From positions 62,001 through 126,000 of the forward strand of contig NZ_MJUX01000006.1 of NCBI RefSeq assembly GCF_001927245.1: DNA of 64,000 nucleotides, in the 5' to 3' direction. Numbering within the stretch: the first letter of the stretch is position 1; every line of letters begins with the position of its first letter. The stretch comes from Acuticoccus yangtzensis (lineage in GTDB: Bacteria; Pseudomonadota; Alphaproteobacteria; Rhizobiales; Amorphaceae). The position numbers were made by a program, and so were the translations under genes. Below, piece after piece: positions 21,609 to 30,312 of the stretch. A model generated the notes under the pieces. That model saw only the letters and a list, made by a program, of their open reading frames with translations. It did no database searches and was not told the origin of the DNA.

Positions 21609-23050
21609 TGCAGACGGTCCCCGATCAGATACTGAAGCACGCGGTCCAGACGAATATGGGGCAGCGAGAGCGTCAGCGCCCCCTCCGTCTCGATCTTGCC
21701 CGGCCGGAAGCGGAGCGTCGTGACGCCATATTCGTCGCGCGGCGCCTCGAACACGGCGCGCGGATCGTCCGGCAGATCGCCCGGAAAGAGGCCGACTTCC
21801 TTGATGCCGTCGAACACGCGGTCGCCGATCTTCTGCCCCTCCATCGGCGTTCCGGCGATGGTGAGATAGGTCTCCCCGCCGCGCGTCACCGAGGCTTCGC
21901 GGGTGGCACGCACCGCCGCCATCGCCATCACGTCCACCTCGGCCCCGGCGAACTCGGCCGCGTCTATCGCCTCGGCGACGAGGTGGCGCAGGATGCGCTC
22001 CAGCCGGTCGTGATCGGCGTGGTGGATGTGGTCGGCCTTGGTGGCGACGAACAGGATCTTCTGGATCCGCCGGTCCACCAGCGCGCCGAGGAAGGACATC
22101 TTGCCGGTGCGGAAACAGGCGAGAACCGCGCGCAGCGCCCGGCGCAGCTCGTCCAGCGCCTGCGGCCCGCCGTTCAGCGCCGCCAGCACGTCCACCAGAA
22201 CAATCTGCCGGTCGAGCCTTGCGAAGTGATCCTTGAAGAAGGGTTTGACGACGTGGGTCTTATAGCTCTCGTAGCGCCGTTCCATCATGGCGTGAAGCGA
22301 GCCTTGCGCGGCCTCTTCGGCGCTCAGAGGCAGCGGCGCGAAGGTGAGCGCGGGCGAACCCTCCATGTCGCCCGGCATCAGGAAACGGCCGGGCGGCAGC
22401 GAGGCGAGCGCGTTGGGGTCCGCCCGCGCGTCCTTCAGGTAGCGCGTGAAGGCTTCGGCGAGGCGCTGGGCGTCCGCCTCGCGCGCCGGGGCCTCGGGGT
22501 CGATCCCCTCCAGCGCGGCGCGGAAGGGCGCGGCGTCGGCCGGACGGCGCGCCGCCTCCTCCATCGCCTCGCGCGACCATTGGCGGTAGTCGAGATGCAT
22601 CAAGGGAAGGTCGAGCAGCCATTCGCCCGGATAATCCACCAGGTCGAGGTGCAGCTTCCCGGCACCGAAGCGGCGCGAGAAGACCCGCGCGCTCTCATAC
22701 TCGATCGTCACCCGAAGCTGGGCGATCTTGTGGGTCGAGCGCGGCCACACCCTGTCGTCCACCAGCGCGCGGACGTGGTCCTCGTATGGGAAGCGAGGCA
22801 CCTCGTCGTCCGGCTGCGGGGCGAGCCCGGCGGAGGAGAGACGCCCCTCGGCATAGGGCGCGAACAAGGGGAGGCGGCCGCCATGGACGAGGTTGTGAAC
22901 GAGCGTCGCCAGGAACACCGTCTTGCCGGAGCGCGACAGGCCGGTGACGCCGAGCCGCAGCGACGGCGCGAAAGCCTCGCCCAGCCGCTCGCCCACGGCG
23001 CCCGCCGCCAACAAGGCCTCATCACCGATCCGCCGCCAACGCTCACGCAC
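21605..23050 (-). CDS. YcjX family GTP-binding protein
   Basis: A 481-residue P-loop NTPase of the YcjX family. Walker A is GLSRSGKT near residues 37-44, the second motif is LDLVDYPGEWLLD, and NKxD is replaced by a VATKADHIH-type segment (FVATKADHIHHADHD). Family members are probable GTPases co-occurring with YcjF; structural work places YcjX among dynamin-like or stress-related P-loop proteins, but the function is not settled. First gene of the operon; divergent from the lipid kinase gene. Confidence 0.9.
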   Translation of the reverse strand: MRERWRRIGDEALLAAGAVGERLGEAFAPSLRLGVTGLSRSGKTVFLATLVHNLVHGGRLPLFAPYAEGRLSSAGLAPQPDDEVPRFPYEDHVRALVDDRVWPRSTHKIAQLRVTIEYESARVFSRRFGAGKLHLDLVDYPGEWLLDLPLMHLDYRQWSREAMEEAARRPADAAPFRAALEGIDPEAPAREADAQRLAEAFTRYLKDARADPNALASLPPGRFLMPGDMEGSPALTFAPLPLSAEEAAQGSLHAMMERRYESYKTHVVKPFFKDHFARLDRQIVLVDVLAALNGGPQALDELRRALRAVLACFRTGKMSFLGALVDRRIQKILFVATKADHIHHADHDRLERILRHLVAEAIDAAEFAGAEVDVMAMAAVRATREASVTRGGETYLTIAGTPMEGQKIGDRVFDGIKEVGLFPGDLPDDPRAVFEAPRDEYGVTTLRFRPGKIETEGALTLSLPHIRLDRVLQYLIGDRLQ

Positions 23051-23200
23051 GAACAGCCCCCTTCGCCGACTCCCGTCCCCTTAAGCGCCAATGGCCCGCG
23101 TGAACACCCGGCGATGGGGCCACCGCACGCAAAACACGCCGCCACGCAACAAATCACAAGCCTCGCGCGTTGGACGCTTACACCATTCGCGGAAAAACCG

Positions 23201-24127
23201 ATGCCGTCGGCAGCTCTGATTTTCAACGCCTCTTCCGGCCGCCACCTCACCTCGCAGGGCGCCAGGGACGCGACGATCGCGACGCTCGAGCGTGCGGGCA
23301 TCACCGTCAACCCGATGCCCGGCGACCTCGGCGAGCAGCTCGTCGCCAGCCGCGAGGCGCCGGACGACATCATCATCGTGTCCGGCGGTGACGGCACCAT
23401 CCGCGCCACCATCGAGACGCACCGCGGCCACGGCCGGCCGATCGGCATCCTGCCCGCCGGCACCATGAACCTCCTCGCCCTCGATTTCGGCATTCCCGAG
23501 GACCCCGACGAGGCTGCGCAGGTGATCGCGAGCGGCCACACCCGAAACGTCGACTATGGCTGCGTGGAAAACCACGTCTTCCTGCACACGCTCTTCACCG
23601 GGCTGCCGGTGCGCATCGGCGTCCACCGCGAGGCGCGCCGCGGCAAGATGAGCGCGCTCGACCGCATCTGGCTCGCCGCTCACGCGCTGACGACGCTGCC
23701 GCGCGACCCCAAGCTCTCCCTGTCGGCGCTGCGGGACGAAGGCGGCATGACGGAGCTGACGTCGCCGTCCTTCGCCCTCCTCGTCGGCACGCTCGGCACG
23801 CAGATGCTGCCCCGACCCCGGCGCGAGACGGTGGACGGCGGCAACATGACCATCTTCGCCATTCATCCCAAGACCGGCGCCGATGTCGCGCGCATGCTGC
23901 TGCGCGGCGCCTTCGGCCAACTCGCCAGCGACGATCAGATCGACAAGGTGGTCGCCACCCGCGCCACCATCAAAGGCCCGCGCCGGCGCATGCATGCGAT
24001 GCTGGACGGCGAAGACACCTTGATCCCCTCCCCCGCCGAGGTGACCATCGTGCAAGGCGAGATCCAGGTGTTCGCCCCGCCCGTGGCCGAGCACCCCCCT
24101 GAGACCCGAGTAACGGAGGCGTCGTGA
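23201..24127 (+). CDS. Diacylglycerol kinase family lipid kinase
   Basis: A 308-residue protein with a DAGK catalytic domain: IFNASSGRHLT at the start, the nucleotide loop VSGGDGTIRATIE near residue 63, and GILPAGTMNLLALDFGIP. These enzymes phosphorylate lipid hydroxyls such as diacylglycerol or sphingosine. A much longer open frame exists upstream but is antisense to the YcjX-like gene; the ATG at 23201 gives the family N-terminus. The stop overlaps the next gene (GTGA), so kinase and phosphoesterase are translationally coupled. Confidence 0.9.
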   Translation: MPSAALIFNASSGRHLTSQGARDATIATLERAGITVNPMPGDLGEQLVASREAPDDIIIVSGGDGTIRATIETHRGHGRPIGILPAGTMNLLALDFGIPEDPDEAAQVIASGHTRNVDYGCVENHVFLHTLFTGLPVRIGVHREARRGKMSALDRIWLAAHALTTLPRDPKLSLSALRDEGGMTELTSPSFALLVGTLGTQMLPRPRRETVDGGNMTIFAIHPKTGADVARMLLRGAFGQLASDDQIDKVVATRATIKGPRRRMHAMLDGEDTLIPSPAEVTIVQGEIQVFAPPVAEHPPETRVTEAS

Positions 24128-24978
24128 CGCGCATCGCACAGGTCTCCGATCTGCATTTCGGATCGGAAGACCCGGCCACCACCGAGTCCCTTCTCCACTT
24201 TCTGAACCGCCTGAAGCTCGACCTCGTGATTTTGTCCGGCGACCTGACGCTGGCCGCAAAGCATGACGAATTCGCTCGCGCACGGGCCTTCATCGACCGC
24301 CTTCACGCCCCGACCCTGTCGGTTCCCGGCAATCACGACCTGACGCCCTGGAACATCCCCGAGCGCATGCTGCGGCCCTATCGCCGCTGGCACCGCTATG
24401 TCGGCGAGGAACTCGAGCCGTCCTGGTTCGGGCCCGACGTCGCCGTGGTCGGCCTCAACACCGCGCGGCGCATGCGGCTGAAGCTCGACTGGTCGCACGG
24501 CAGCCTGTCGCGTACGCAGATCAACAGGCTCGGCGAGCGGTTTCGCGGCGCCAAGCCCGGTGCCTTTCGCATCGTCGTGGCGCACCACCCCTTCCTCGAC
24601 GAGGAGGGTGCGGACCTTGCCAACCGGCCCAAGGCGATCGTCCACCGGGCCGACAAGGCGCTGGACGCCTTCGTCACCCAGCGTGTCGACCTCGTCACCG
24701 CGGGCCACCTTCACCGCACCTATGCCGCCGCCTTCCAGACCGAGGCGGGCCAATCCGCCGTCGTCGCCGAGGCGGGCGAGCCTGCCCACAAGGTGACGGT
24801 GATCCAGGCCGGAACCGCGCTCTCCTCGCGCACCCGCGACGAGGCCAACTCGTTCAATCTGATCGAGATCGAGGGCGGCCGCCTGGAGGTTCACCCGATC
24901 ACCTGGACCGGCGCGGCCTGGCGCCGGGCGGACGCGGCGCTGGTCGCGATCGCCCGCCCCTCCGCCATGGCCGCCTGA
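24124..24978 (+). CDS. Metallophosphoesterase family protein
   Basis: A 284-residue calcineurin-like phosphoesterase starting at a GTG that overlaps the preceding stop. All metal-site motifs are present: ISDLHFGS-type (QVSDLHFGS), SGDLTLA, VPGNHDLTPW, VAHHPFLDEEG and AGHLHRT. The substrate could be a phospholipid, cyclic nucleotide or nucleotide sugar; coupling to a lipid kinase suggests lipid or phosphate-ester turnover, which is an inference. Confidence 0.9.
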   Translation: MTRIAQVSDLHFGSEDPATTESLLHFLNRLKLDLVILSGDLTLAAKHDEFARARAFIDRLHAPTLSVPGNHDLTPWNIPERMLRPYRRWHRYVGEELEPSWFGPDVAVVGLNTARRMRLKLDWSHGSLSRTQINRLGERFRGAKPGAFRIVVAHHPFLDEEGADLANRPKAIVHRADKALDAFVTQRVDLVTAGHLHRTYAAAFQTEAGQSAVVAEAGEPAHKVTVIQAGTALSSRTRDEANSFNLIEIEGGRLEVHPITWTGAAWRRADAALVAIARPSAMAA

Positions 24979-24992
24979 CTGGCCTCCCGCGG

Positions 24993-25775
24993 TCAGACGC
25001 AGGCGGTCATGCCGCCGTCCACGAACAGCGTCTGGCCGTTGACGAAGCTCGCCGCCTCCGAGGACAGGAAGACGCACGCCCCCACGAGCTCGGGAAGCTG
25101 GCCCCATCGGCCCTGCGGCGTGCGCTTCTCCAACCACCCTGTGAACACCGGGTCGCTGGAAAGGGCGGCGTTCAGCGGCGTGTCGAAATAGCCGGGCGCG
25201 ATGGCGTTGATGTTGAGGCCGTGCTTGGCCCAGTCCGTCGCCATGCCCTTGGTGAGGTTGGCGACAGCGCCCTTGGAGGCCGTGTAGGGCGCGATCCCCG
25301 GCCGCGCCAGCGCCGTCTGCACCGAGGCGATGTTGACGATCTTGCCCCGCCCGCGGCCGATCATGTGCCGCCCGACCGCCTGGCCGACGTTGAACACGCT
25401 GGTGACGTTGGTCGCCAGCAGCCGCTCGAACGCCTCGGCGGGGAACTCCTCCAGCGGCGCGCGATGCTGCATCCCGGCGTTGTTGACGAGGATGTCGATG
25501 GCGCGGCCGTCGGCCTCCACCGCGTCCACCGCGGCGCGCACGGCGGCGTGGTCGGTCGCGTCGAAGGCGAGGGTCGTGACCGGGGCTCCGGCATCGGCGA
25601 GGCGGGCGGCTGCGGCGTCCAGCTTGGCCGCGTCACGTCCGTTCAGGATCACCGCGGCGCCCGCAGCTGCGAGACCCTCGGCAAGCGCGTAGCCGATCCC
25701 CTGGCTGGACCCCGTCACGAGGGCGGTGCGCCCCGTCAGCGAAAAGGCCGCGAGACCGGCAGGTAAATCCGTCAT
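24993..25775 (-). CDS. SDR family oxidoreductase, gluconate 5-dehydrogenase-like
   Basis: A 260-residue classical short-chain dehydrogenase. NAD(P) binding motif TGSSQGIG at about residues 21-28, NNAG, the catalytic serine in NIASVQTAL and YTASKGA with Tyr and Lys, and the C-terminal SFVNGQTLFVDGGMTACV. Overall it resembles gluconate 5-dehydrogenases, but no sugar-acid catabolic gene is near, so the substrate is not fixed. It is about 96 bases downstream of the OpgH-like gene on the same strand. Confidence 0.85.
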   Translation of the reverse strand: MTDLPAGLAAFSLTGRTALVTGSSQGIGYALAEGLAAAGAAVILNGRDAAKLDAAAARLADAGAPVTTLAFDATDHAAVRAAVDAVEADGRAIDILVNNAGMQHRAPLEEFPAEAFERLLATNVTSVFNVGQAVGRHMIGRGRGKIVNIASVQTALARPGIAPYTASKGAVANLTKGMATDWAKHGLNINAIAPGYFDTPLNAALSSDPVFTGWLEKRTPQGRWGQLPELVGACVFLSSEAASFVNGQTLFVDGGMTACV

Positions 25776-25871
25776 AGTCCGTCCATCCGTCGTCGATCGC
25801 CGCCACCCGGCGCCGTCCCGTCCTAAGACGGATTAAGGCGCCGGGGAATCCGCACTATCGACGGATCCGCC

Positions 25872-27686
25872 TCAGGCCGCCGCGGCCTGGACCTCGGCGG
25901 GCGGCATCGGCGTCTGGCGCAGGCGCGTCAACGACACCGGCTCGGCGTGCTCTTCGGGGATGGCGCAGATCCCCGCCCGCGTCATCGCCCGGCCGACGGC
26001 GGGGTGTGCCGTCACCACCGCGAAGGGCGCGGCGAGGACGAGCCCGGCGACCACCGGCAGCGCGAACCAGATCATCTGCGGCGCCCCGCTCAGGATGATG
26101 ACGAGGAGCGCCGTGCCGAACAGCGTCTGCGGCAGGAAGGTGGACAGCGCCTCGCCCCAGGTGATGCTGCGCACGGACCGCGCCTGCGCCTGCCACTCGA
26201 TCCGCTTGCCGAACAGGAGGCCGAAGGCGAAGACGGCGGTCGCGAAGGCCACCGCGGGCGCCATCAGCGTCGACGCGAAAAGCTCGAACAGGCCGCCGAG
26301 CGCGGTCTTCACCCGCCCGCCATAACGGCGCGACTGGTTGGGGCTCGCAATGGTTGCGAGCAGGCCCATGATCTTCGGCGCGAAACACATGAAGAGAACC
26401 ACGCCGACGAGGGCGAGCCCCCACCCCTCGGGCACCCCCGCAACGCCGCCGCCGAGGATGGTCAGCGCACCCAACACGATGAACGTCATCCACGCCGGGG
26501 CGCCGAGGAACATGACGACCGCGAGCGCGAGCTGCAGACGGCTGATCGGCTTCAGCCCCGGCATGCCGATGAGCCACAAATACTGGAAGTTCCCCTGGCA
26601 CCATCTGAGATCGCGGCGGACATAGTCGGGCAGCGTCGGCGGGTTCTCCTCCCAGCTCTCGCTCTCCTCGGCGATCACGCGCACATGGTAGCCGCAGCGG
26701 CGCATCATCACCGCTTCGACCTGGTCGTGGCTCATGATCGCCCCGCCGAGAGGCCCCGTCCCGGACAGCACCGGCAGGTGGCAGTGCGCGTGGAAAGGGG
26801 CCATGCGGATCAGCGCGTTGTGTCCCCAGTAGGGTCCGCAATCGCCCGTCCACCACACCGAGCCTGCGGTGAAGGCCCGCATCCCGTGGCGCATGCCGAA
26901 CTGGAAGGTGCGCGTGAACATCGACGTCGACGGCGTGCCGATGGCGAGCGTCTGCAAAATTCCGACCCGCGGCGCCGCCTGCATGGTTCTCACCAGGCGC
27001 AGCACGGTGCGGGCGGACATGTAACTGTCGGCGTCCAACGTCAGGAAAAAGGTGTAGTCGTTCGCGTGACGGCCGCAGAATTCCTGGATGTTCCCGGCCT
27101 TGTAACCCGCATTGTCCATCCGGCGGCGGTAGAAGATCTGCCCCGGCCGCGCGCTCTCGCGCCGCCAACGGGCGACGGTGTCGACCTCCTCCGCGGCGAT
27201 CGCCGGGTCGTTGGTGTCGGACAGGATGTGGATGTCGAAATGCTCCGCCTCGCCCTCGGCCTCCAGCTCCTCGAACATCAGCTTGAGGCGGCGCGTCGCC
27301 ACCGCGACGTCCTCGTTGCGCAGCGTCATCGCGATGGCGGTCCGGGTGGTGATGGCGCTGCCGGTCGCCTCGTCCAACGCCAAGGGATCGTTCGGCACCG
27401 GCCCGCGGGCGATCAGCAGGGTGCCGATGATGGCGTTCCAGAACCCGATCGAGAGCCACGGCAGGGTGATGACGAAGGCGACCCACATCACCGCACCGCT
27501 GAGGCTGATGCCGCCGCCGAACATGAGGCCCGCCATTGCCGCCCCCAGACCCGCCACCGTGACGAGGTTGAGGACCGCGAAGATGATCCGTCGCCGGAAG
27601 AGACGCTTCGGCAGGTCATCGCCGCCGCTGATCTCGCGAAGGGGCGAGAGCCACGCGGGTTTCCCGGCCGGTGTCATTTCAACCAT
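25872..27686 (-). CDS. Glucans biosynthesis glucosyltransferase (MdoH/OpgH-like)
   Basis: A 604-residue inner-membrane family 2 glucosyltransferase. An N-terminal pair of transmembrane segments (FAVLNLVTVAGLGAAMAGLM and VMWVAFVITLPWLSIGFW) precedes a cytoplasmic GT2 domain with HILSDTNDP, LTLDADSYM (DxD), GHNALIR and RRDLRWCQGN (the QxxRW-equivalent), followed by at least four more membrane segments. It polymerises UDP-glucose into osmoregulated periplasmic glucans. The partner opgG is not adjacent. Starts at 27686 or at 27737 (17 codons longer) are possible; the shorter leaves room for a divergent promoter. Confidence 0.88.
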   Translation of the reverse strand: MVEMTPAGKPAWLSPLREISGGDDLPKRLFRRRIIFAVLNLVTVAGLGAAMAGLMFGGGISLSGAVMWVAFVITLPWLSIGFWNAIIGTLLIARGPVPNDPLALDEATGSAITTRTAIAMTLRNEDVAVATRRLKLMFEELEAEGEAEHFDIHILSDTNDPAIAAEEVDTVARWRRESARPGQIFYRRRMDNAGYKAGNIQEFCGRHANDYTFFLTLDADSYMSARTVLRLVRTMQAAPRVGILQTLAIGTPSTSMFTRTFQFGMRHGMRAFTAGSVWWTGDCGPYWGHNALIRMAPFHAHCHLPVLSGTGPLGGAIMSHDQVEAVMMRRCGYHVRVIAEESESWEENPPTLPDYVRRDLRWCQGNFQYLWLIGMPGLKPISRLQLALAVVMFLGAPAWMTFIVLGALTILGGGVAGVPEGWGLALVGVVLFMCFAPKIMGLLATIASPNQSRRYGGRVKTALGGLFELFASTLMAPAVAFATAVFAFGLLFGKRIEWQAQARSVRSITWGEALSTFLPQTLFGTALLVIILSGAPQMIWFALPVVAGLVLAAPFAVVTAHPAVGRAMTRAGICAIPEEHAEPVSLTRLRQTPMPPAEVQAAAA

Positions 27687-27802
27687 TGCAATGTTGGCCT
27701 TTTCTCTTCCTGCACCACGTAGCAAGGACAGCGCCATCCGCGCGATACGAAATGACGTTCAACCTCACGACGGGCGATATGGACACTGCACAGAATTCGT
27801 CC

Positions 27803-28780
27803 ATGACGGTGCGACAAGCCAAAGCACTTTGGTGTGATGGCAGGCACCGCTTCAGCGTCCGGACCGCCCCCTCAGCCGCGCCGGGGCCGGGCGAGGTCGC
27901 CATCGCCGCCGAACACTCCGCGATCAGCCGCGGCACCGAGCGTCTCGTGGCCGAAGGGCGCGTGCCCGCCTCGGAGGCCGAGCGAATGCGCTGCCCCTTT
28001 CAGGAGGGGGATTTCCCGTTCCCGGTGAAGTACGGCTACGCCCTCGTGGGACGCATCGTCGCGGGCCCTGCCGCGCGCATCGGCGAGCGGGTGTTCGCCC
28101 TCCACCCGCATCAGAGCCTCAGCGTAGTTCCGGAGGGGGCCGCCAACAGGGTGCCGGAGGATGTGCCGGCGCGCCGGGCCACCCTCGCCGCCAACATGGA
28201 GACCGCGCTCAACATCGTCTGGGATTCGGGGGCGGCGCCCGGCGACAGGGTGCTCGTCATCGGCGCCGGCGTGGTGGGGCTGTGCGTCGCCCATATCCTC
28301 GGCCGCATGCCCGCCGTCACGGTGACGGTGGTCGACCGCGACCCCGCCAAGGGCGCCGTGGCCGAGGCGATCGGCGCGCGCTTCGCCGCCGAGCCGCCGC
28401 GGGACGTCGACGTCGCGATCAACGCCAGCGGCAACGGTGCGGCGCTCGCCACCGCGATCGAGGCGGCGGGCGTCGAGGCGCGCATCGTCGAGGCGAGCTG
28501 GCTCGGCGAGGGTGAGACAGCGGTCCCCCTCGGCGGCCCCTTCCACGCGCGCCGCCTCTCCATCGTCTCCTCGCAAGTCGGCCGACTGCCTGCCGCCAAG
28601 GCGCCGCGCTGGGACTTCGCGCGCCGCATCGCCGCGGCCCTGTCGCTGCTCGCCGACCCTCGCCTCGACCATCTCCTGACCCATTCTTTGACGCTCAGCG
28701 AGGCGCCGGCCGCACTGCCGCGTCTCTTGCGGGACGATGGCCCCCTCGCCATCACCCTCGATTATTCCTCGGAGACCTGA
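27803..28780 (+). CDS. MDR-family (zinc-type alcohol dehydrogenase-like) oxidoreductase without zinc ligands
   Basis: A 325-residue medium-chain dehydrogenase/reductase. The N-terminal GroES-like domain includes PGPGEVAIAAEHSAISRGTE, and the Rossmann domain has VLVIGAGVVGLCVAHILG and a VVDRDP adenosine-binding Asp. The catalytic Cys of zinc enzymes is replaced (SAISRGTE) and the GHE motif is missing (YGYALVGRIV), so catalysis cannot use the usual active-site zinc. It is the first gene of a four-gene operon and its TGA directly abuts the next ATG. An alternative start is 27779. Likely an NAD(P)H-dependent reductase acting on a pathway intermediate; this is inferred from context. Confidence 0.82.
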   Translation: MTVRQAKALWCDGRHRFSVRTAPSAAPGPGEVAIAAEHSAISRGTERLVAEGRVPASEAERMRCPFQEGDFPFPVKYGYALVGRIVAGPAARIGERVFALHPHQSLSVVPEGAANRVPEDVPARRATLAANMETALNIVWDSGAAPGDRVLVIGAGVVGLCVAHILGRMPAVTVTVVDRDPAKGAVAEAIGARFAAEPPRDVDVAINASGNGAALATAIEAAGVEARIVEASWLGEGETAVPLGGPFHARRLSIVSSQVGRLPAAKAPRWDFARRIAAALSLLADPRLDHLLTHSLTLSEAPAALPRLLRDDGPLAITLDYSSET

Positions 28781-29179
28781 ATGTACGCCCTCGAAGTCCG
28801 CGACCACATCATGATCGCCCACAGTCTGCCCGGCGAGGCGTTCGGACCCGCCCAGAAGATGCACGGGGCGACCTTCGTGGTGGACGCCGCATTCTTCGCC
28901 GAACGGCTCGGCCCGAACGACATCGTCATCGACATCGGCCTTGCCACCGACACGCTGAAGGCGATCCTGTCGACGCTCAACTACGCCAACCTCGACGAAC
29001 TGCCGGACTTCGCCTCGCAGCGCTCCACGACCGAGGTGCTGTGCCGCTGGATCTTCGACAAGCTGGCCGCCGCCTGCCGTGACGGCACGCTCGGCGAGGA
29101 CGGACAAGCCGTCGCCAAGATCCGCGTCACGCTGAACGAGTCGCACATCGCCCGCGCCTGGTACGAGGCCGCGCTCTGA
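28781..29179 (+). CDS. 6-pyruvoyl-tetrahydropterin synthase/QueD-fold protein, divergent
   Basis: A 132-residue protein with the PTPS/QueD layout: an early IAHSLPGEAF with the first zinc-type His near residue 14, KMHGATFVVDAAF near 28, VIDIGLATDTLKAIL, LNYANLDELPDF, a TTEVLCRWIFDKL helix and a conserved glutamate in TLNESHIA. Canonical members have CxxxHGH and DHxxLN; here the catalytic Cys is absent, HGH is HGA, and the DH pair is NY. So one zinc ligand and the Cys/Asp/His catalytic residues are missing. It starts immediately after the MDR stop and overlaps the glycosyltransferase by one base. It may bind a pterin-like compound or carry out a different reaction. Confidence 0.82.
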   Translation: MYALEVRDHIMIAHSLPGEAFGPAQKMHGATFVVDAAFFAERLGPNDIVIDIGLATDTLKAILSTLNYANLDELPDFASQRSTTEVLCRWIFDKLAAACRDGTLGEDGQAVAKIRVTLNESHIARAWYEAAL

Positions 29180-30312
29180 TGCGCATCGCCTTCGCGATTC
29201 CCGGCGACATCGACACGCCGACCGGGGGTTATCGCTACGACCGACGCATCCTCGCCGAGCTTCGCGCGGCGGGGCACGAGGTCGACCACGTCGTGCTGAA
29301 CGGCGGCTTCCCGGACCCGCTGCCGGAGGAGGCCGAGGCGGCAATCGCGACCCTTGCCGCGCTGGAGGCGGACGCCGTTCTGGTGGACGGCCTCGCCTTC
29401 AGCGCGTTGCCGGTGGAGGGGCTGCGGAGCGTGCGCGCGCCGCTCGTCGCGCTGATCCATCACCCGCTGGCGCTGGAGACGGGCCTTTCCCCCGCCGCCG
29501 CGGCCGCCCACCGCAGCCGCGAGACGGCGGCCCTCACCGCCGCCGCCGGTGTCGTCGTCACCAGCGAGCCGACCCGCGACACTCTGCTGGCGGACTACGC
29601 CGTGCCGCCGGAGCGGATCGACGTCGCCGTCCCCGGTCTCGATCCGTCGTGGTTCCAGCAACGCGACCCGTCCCCGGAGGGTGACGCGGTCCCGCTGATC
29701 GTCTCGGTCGGTTCGATCATCAGCCGCAAAGGCCATGATGTTCTGCTGGATGCCCTCGGCCGCCTGATGGATCACCCTTGGCGTGCCGTTGTCATCGGCT
29801 CTAAAACCTGGGATAGTTCATTGACTGCCGCGTTGGAGCGGCAGATCTCGCATTTCGGTGGCCGGGCCTCTCTCGCCGGCGCATTGAGCGAGGAGGACAT
29901 TCGCGCGCATTACCGGGCCGCCAGCGTCTTCTCCCTTGCAACGCGCTATGAAGGGTTCGGCATGGTCTTCCTGGAAGCGATGGCCTCGGGCCTGCCGGTC
30001 GTCGGAACGCGCGGAGGTGCCGTGCCCTCCGTCGTGCCGGACAGCGCCGGCCTTCTCGTCGACGTCGACGATTCCGCCGCCCTCGCGGCAGCGCTGCGCC
30101 GTGTGCTGACGGAACCGGCTTTAGCCGCCCGCCTGTCGCACGGTGCGCGTGAGGCCGCCCGCTCCGCGTCGAGCTGGGCCGAATCGGCCGCCCTCATCGC
30201 CCGCCGGCTGGAGGCCGCCTCCCGCGCCCCGGCCTCGCACAGCGCCACGCCATCCGCCGCCGGCGACGGCACCGCGCCATCGGCCACCGCCACACAGACG
30301 GTCCTCTCATGA
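29179..30312 (+). CDS. Glycosyltransferase family 4 protein
   Basis: A 377-residue GT-B glycosyltransferase. The N-terminal acceptor domain starts MRIAFAIPGDIDTPTGGYRY; the donor domain has VSVGSIISRKGHDVLLDAL and the E-x7-E motif in TRYEGFGMVFLEAMASGLPV followed by GGAVPSVV. The C-terminal 30 residues are Ser/Ala/Thr-rich. No signal peptide or membrane segment. It is translationally coupled to both neighbours (TGATG and ATGA). In cyanobacteria and Chlorobium related GT4 enzymes glycosylate pterins, which makes a role on a GTP-derived product reasonable but unproven here. Confidence 0.88.
   Translation: MRIAFAIPGDIDTPTGGYRYDRRILAELRAAGHEVDHVVLNGGFPDPLPEEAEAAIATLAALEADAVLVDGLAFSALPVEGLRSVRAPLVALIHHPLALETGLSPAAAAAHRSRETAALTAAAGVVVTSEPTRDTLLADYAVPPERIDVAVPGLDPSWFQQRDPSPEGDAVPLIVSVGSIISRKGHDVLLDALGRLMDHPWRAVVIGSKTWDSSLTAALERQISHFGGRASLAGALSEEDIRAHYRAASVFSLATRYEGFGMVFLEAMASGLPVVGTRGGAVPSVVPDSAGLLVDVDDSAALAAALRRVLTEPALAARLSHGAREAARSASSWAESAALIARRLEAASRAPASHSATPSAAGDGTAPSATATQTVLS

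Noticed and set aside
21119-23200. A 1002-codon plus-strand frame extending the lipid kinase gene upstream.
   Set aside because: It is antisense to the well-supported YcjX-like and YcjF-like genes, is rich in Arg/His/Gly as expected for a shadow of GC-rich coding sequence, and only the part from 23201 matches a protein family.
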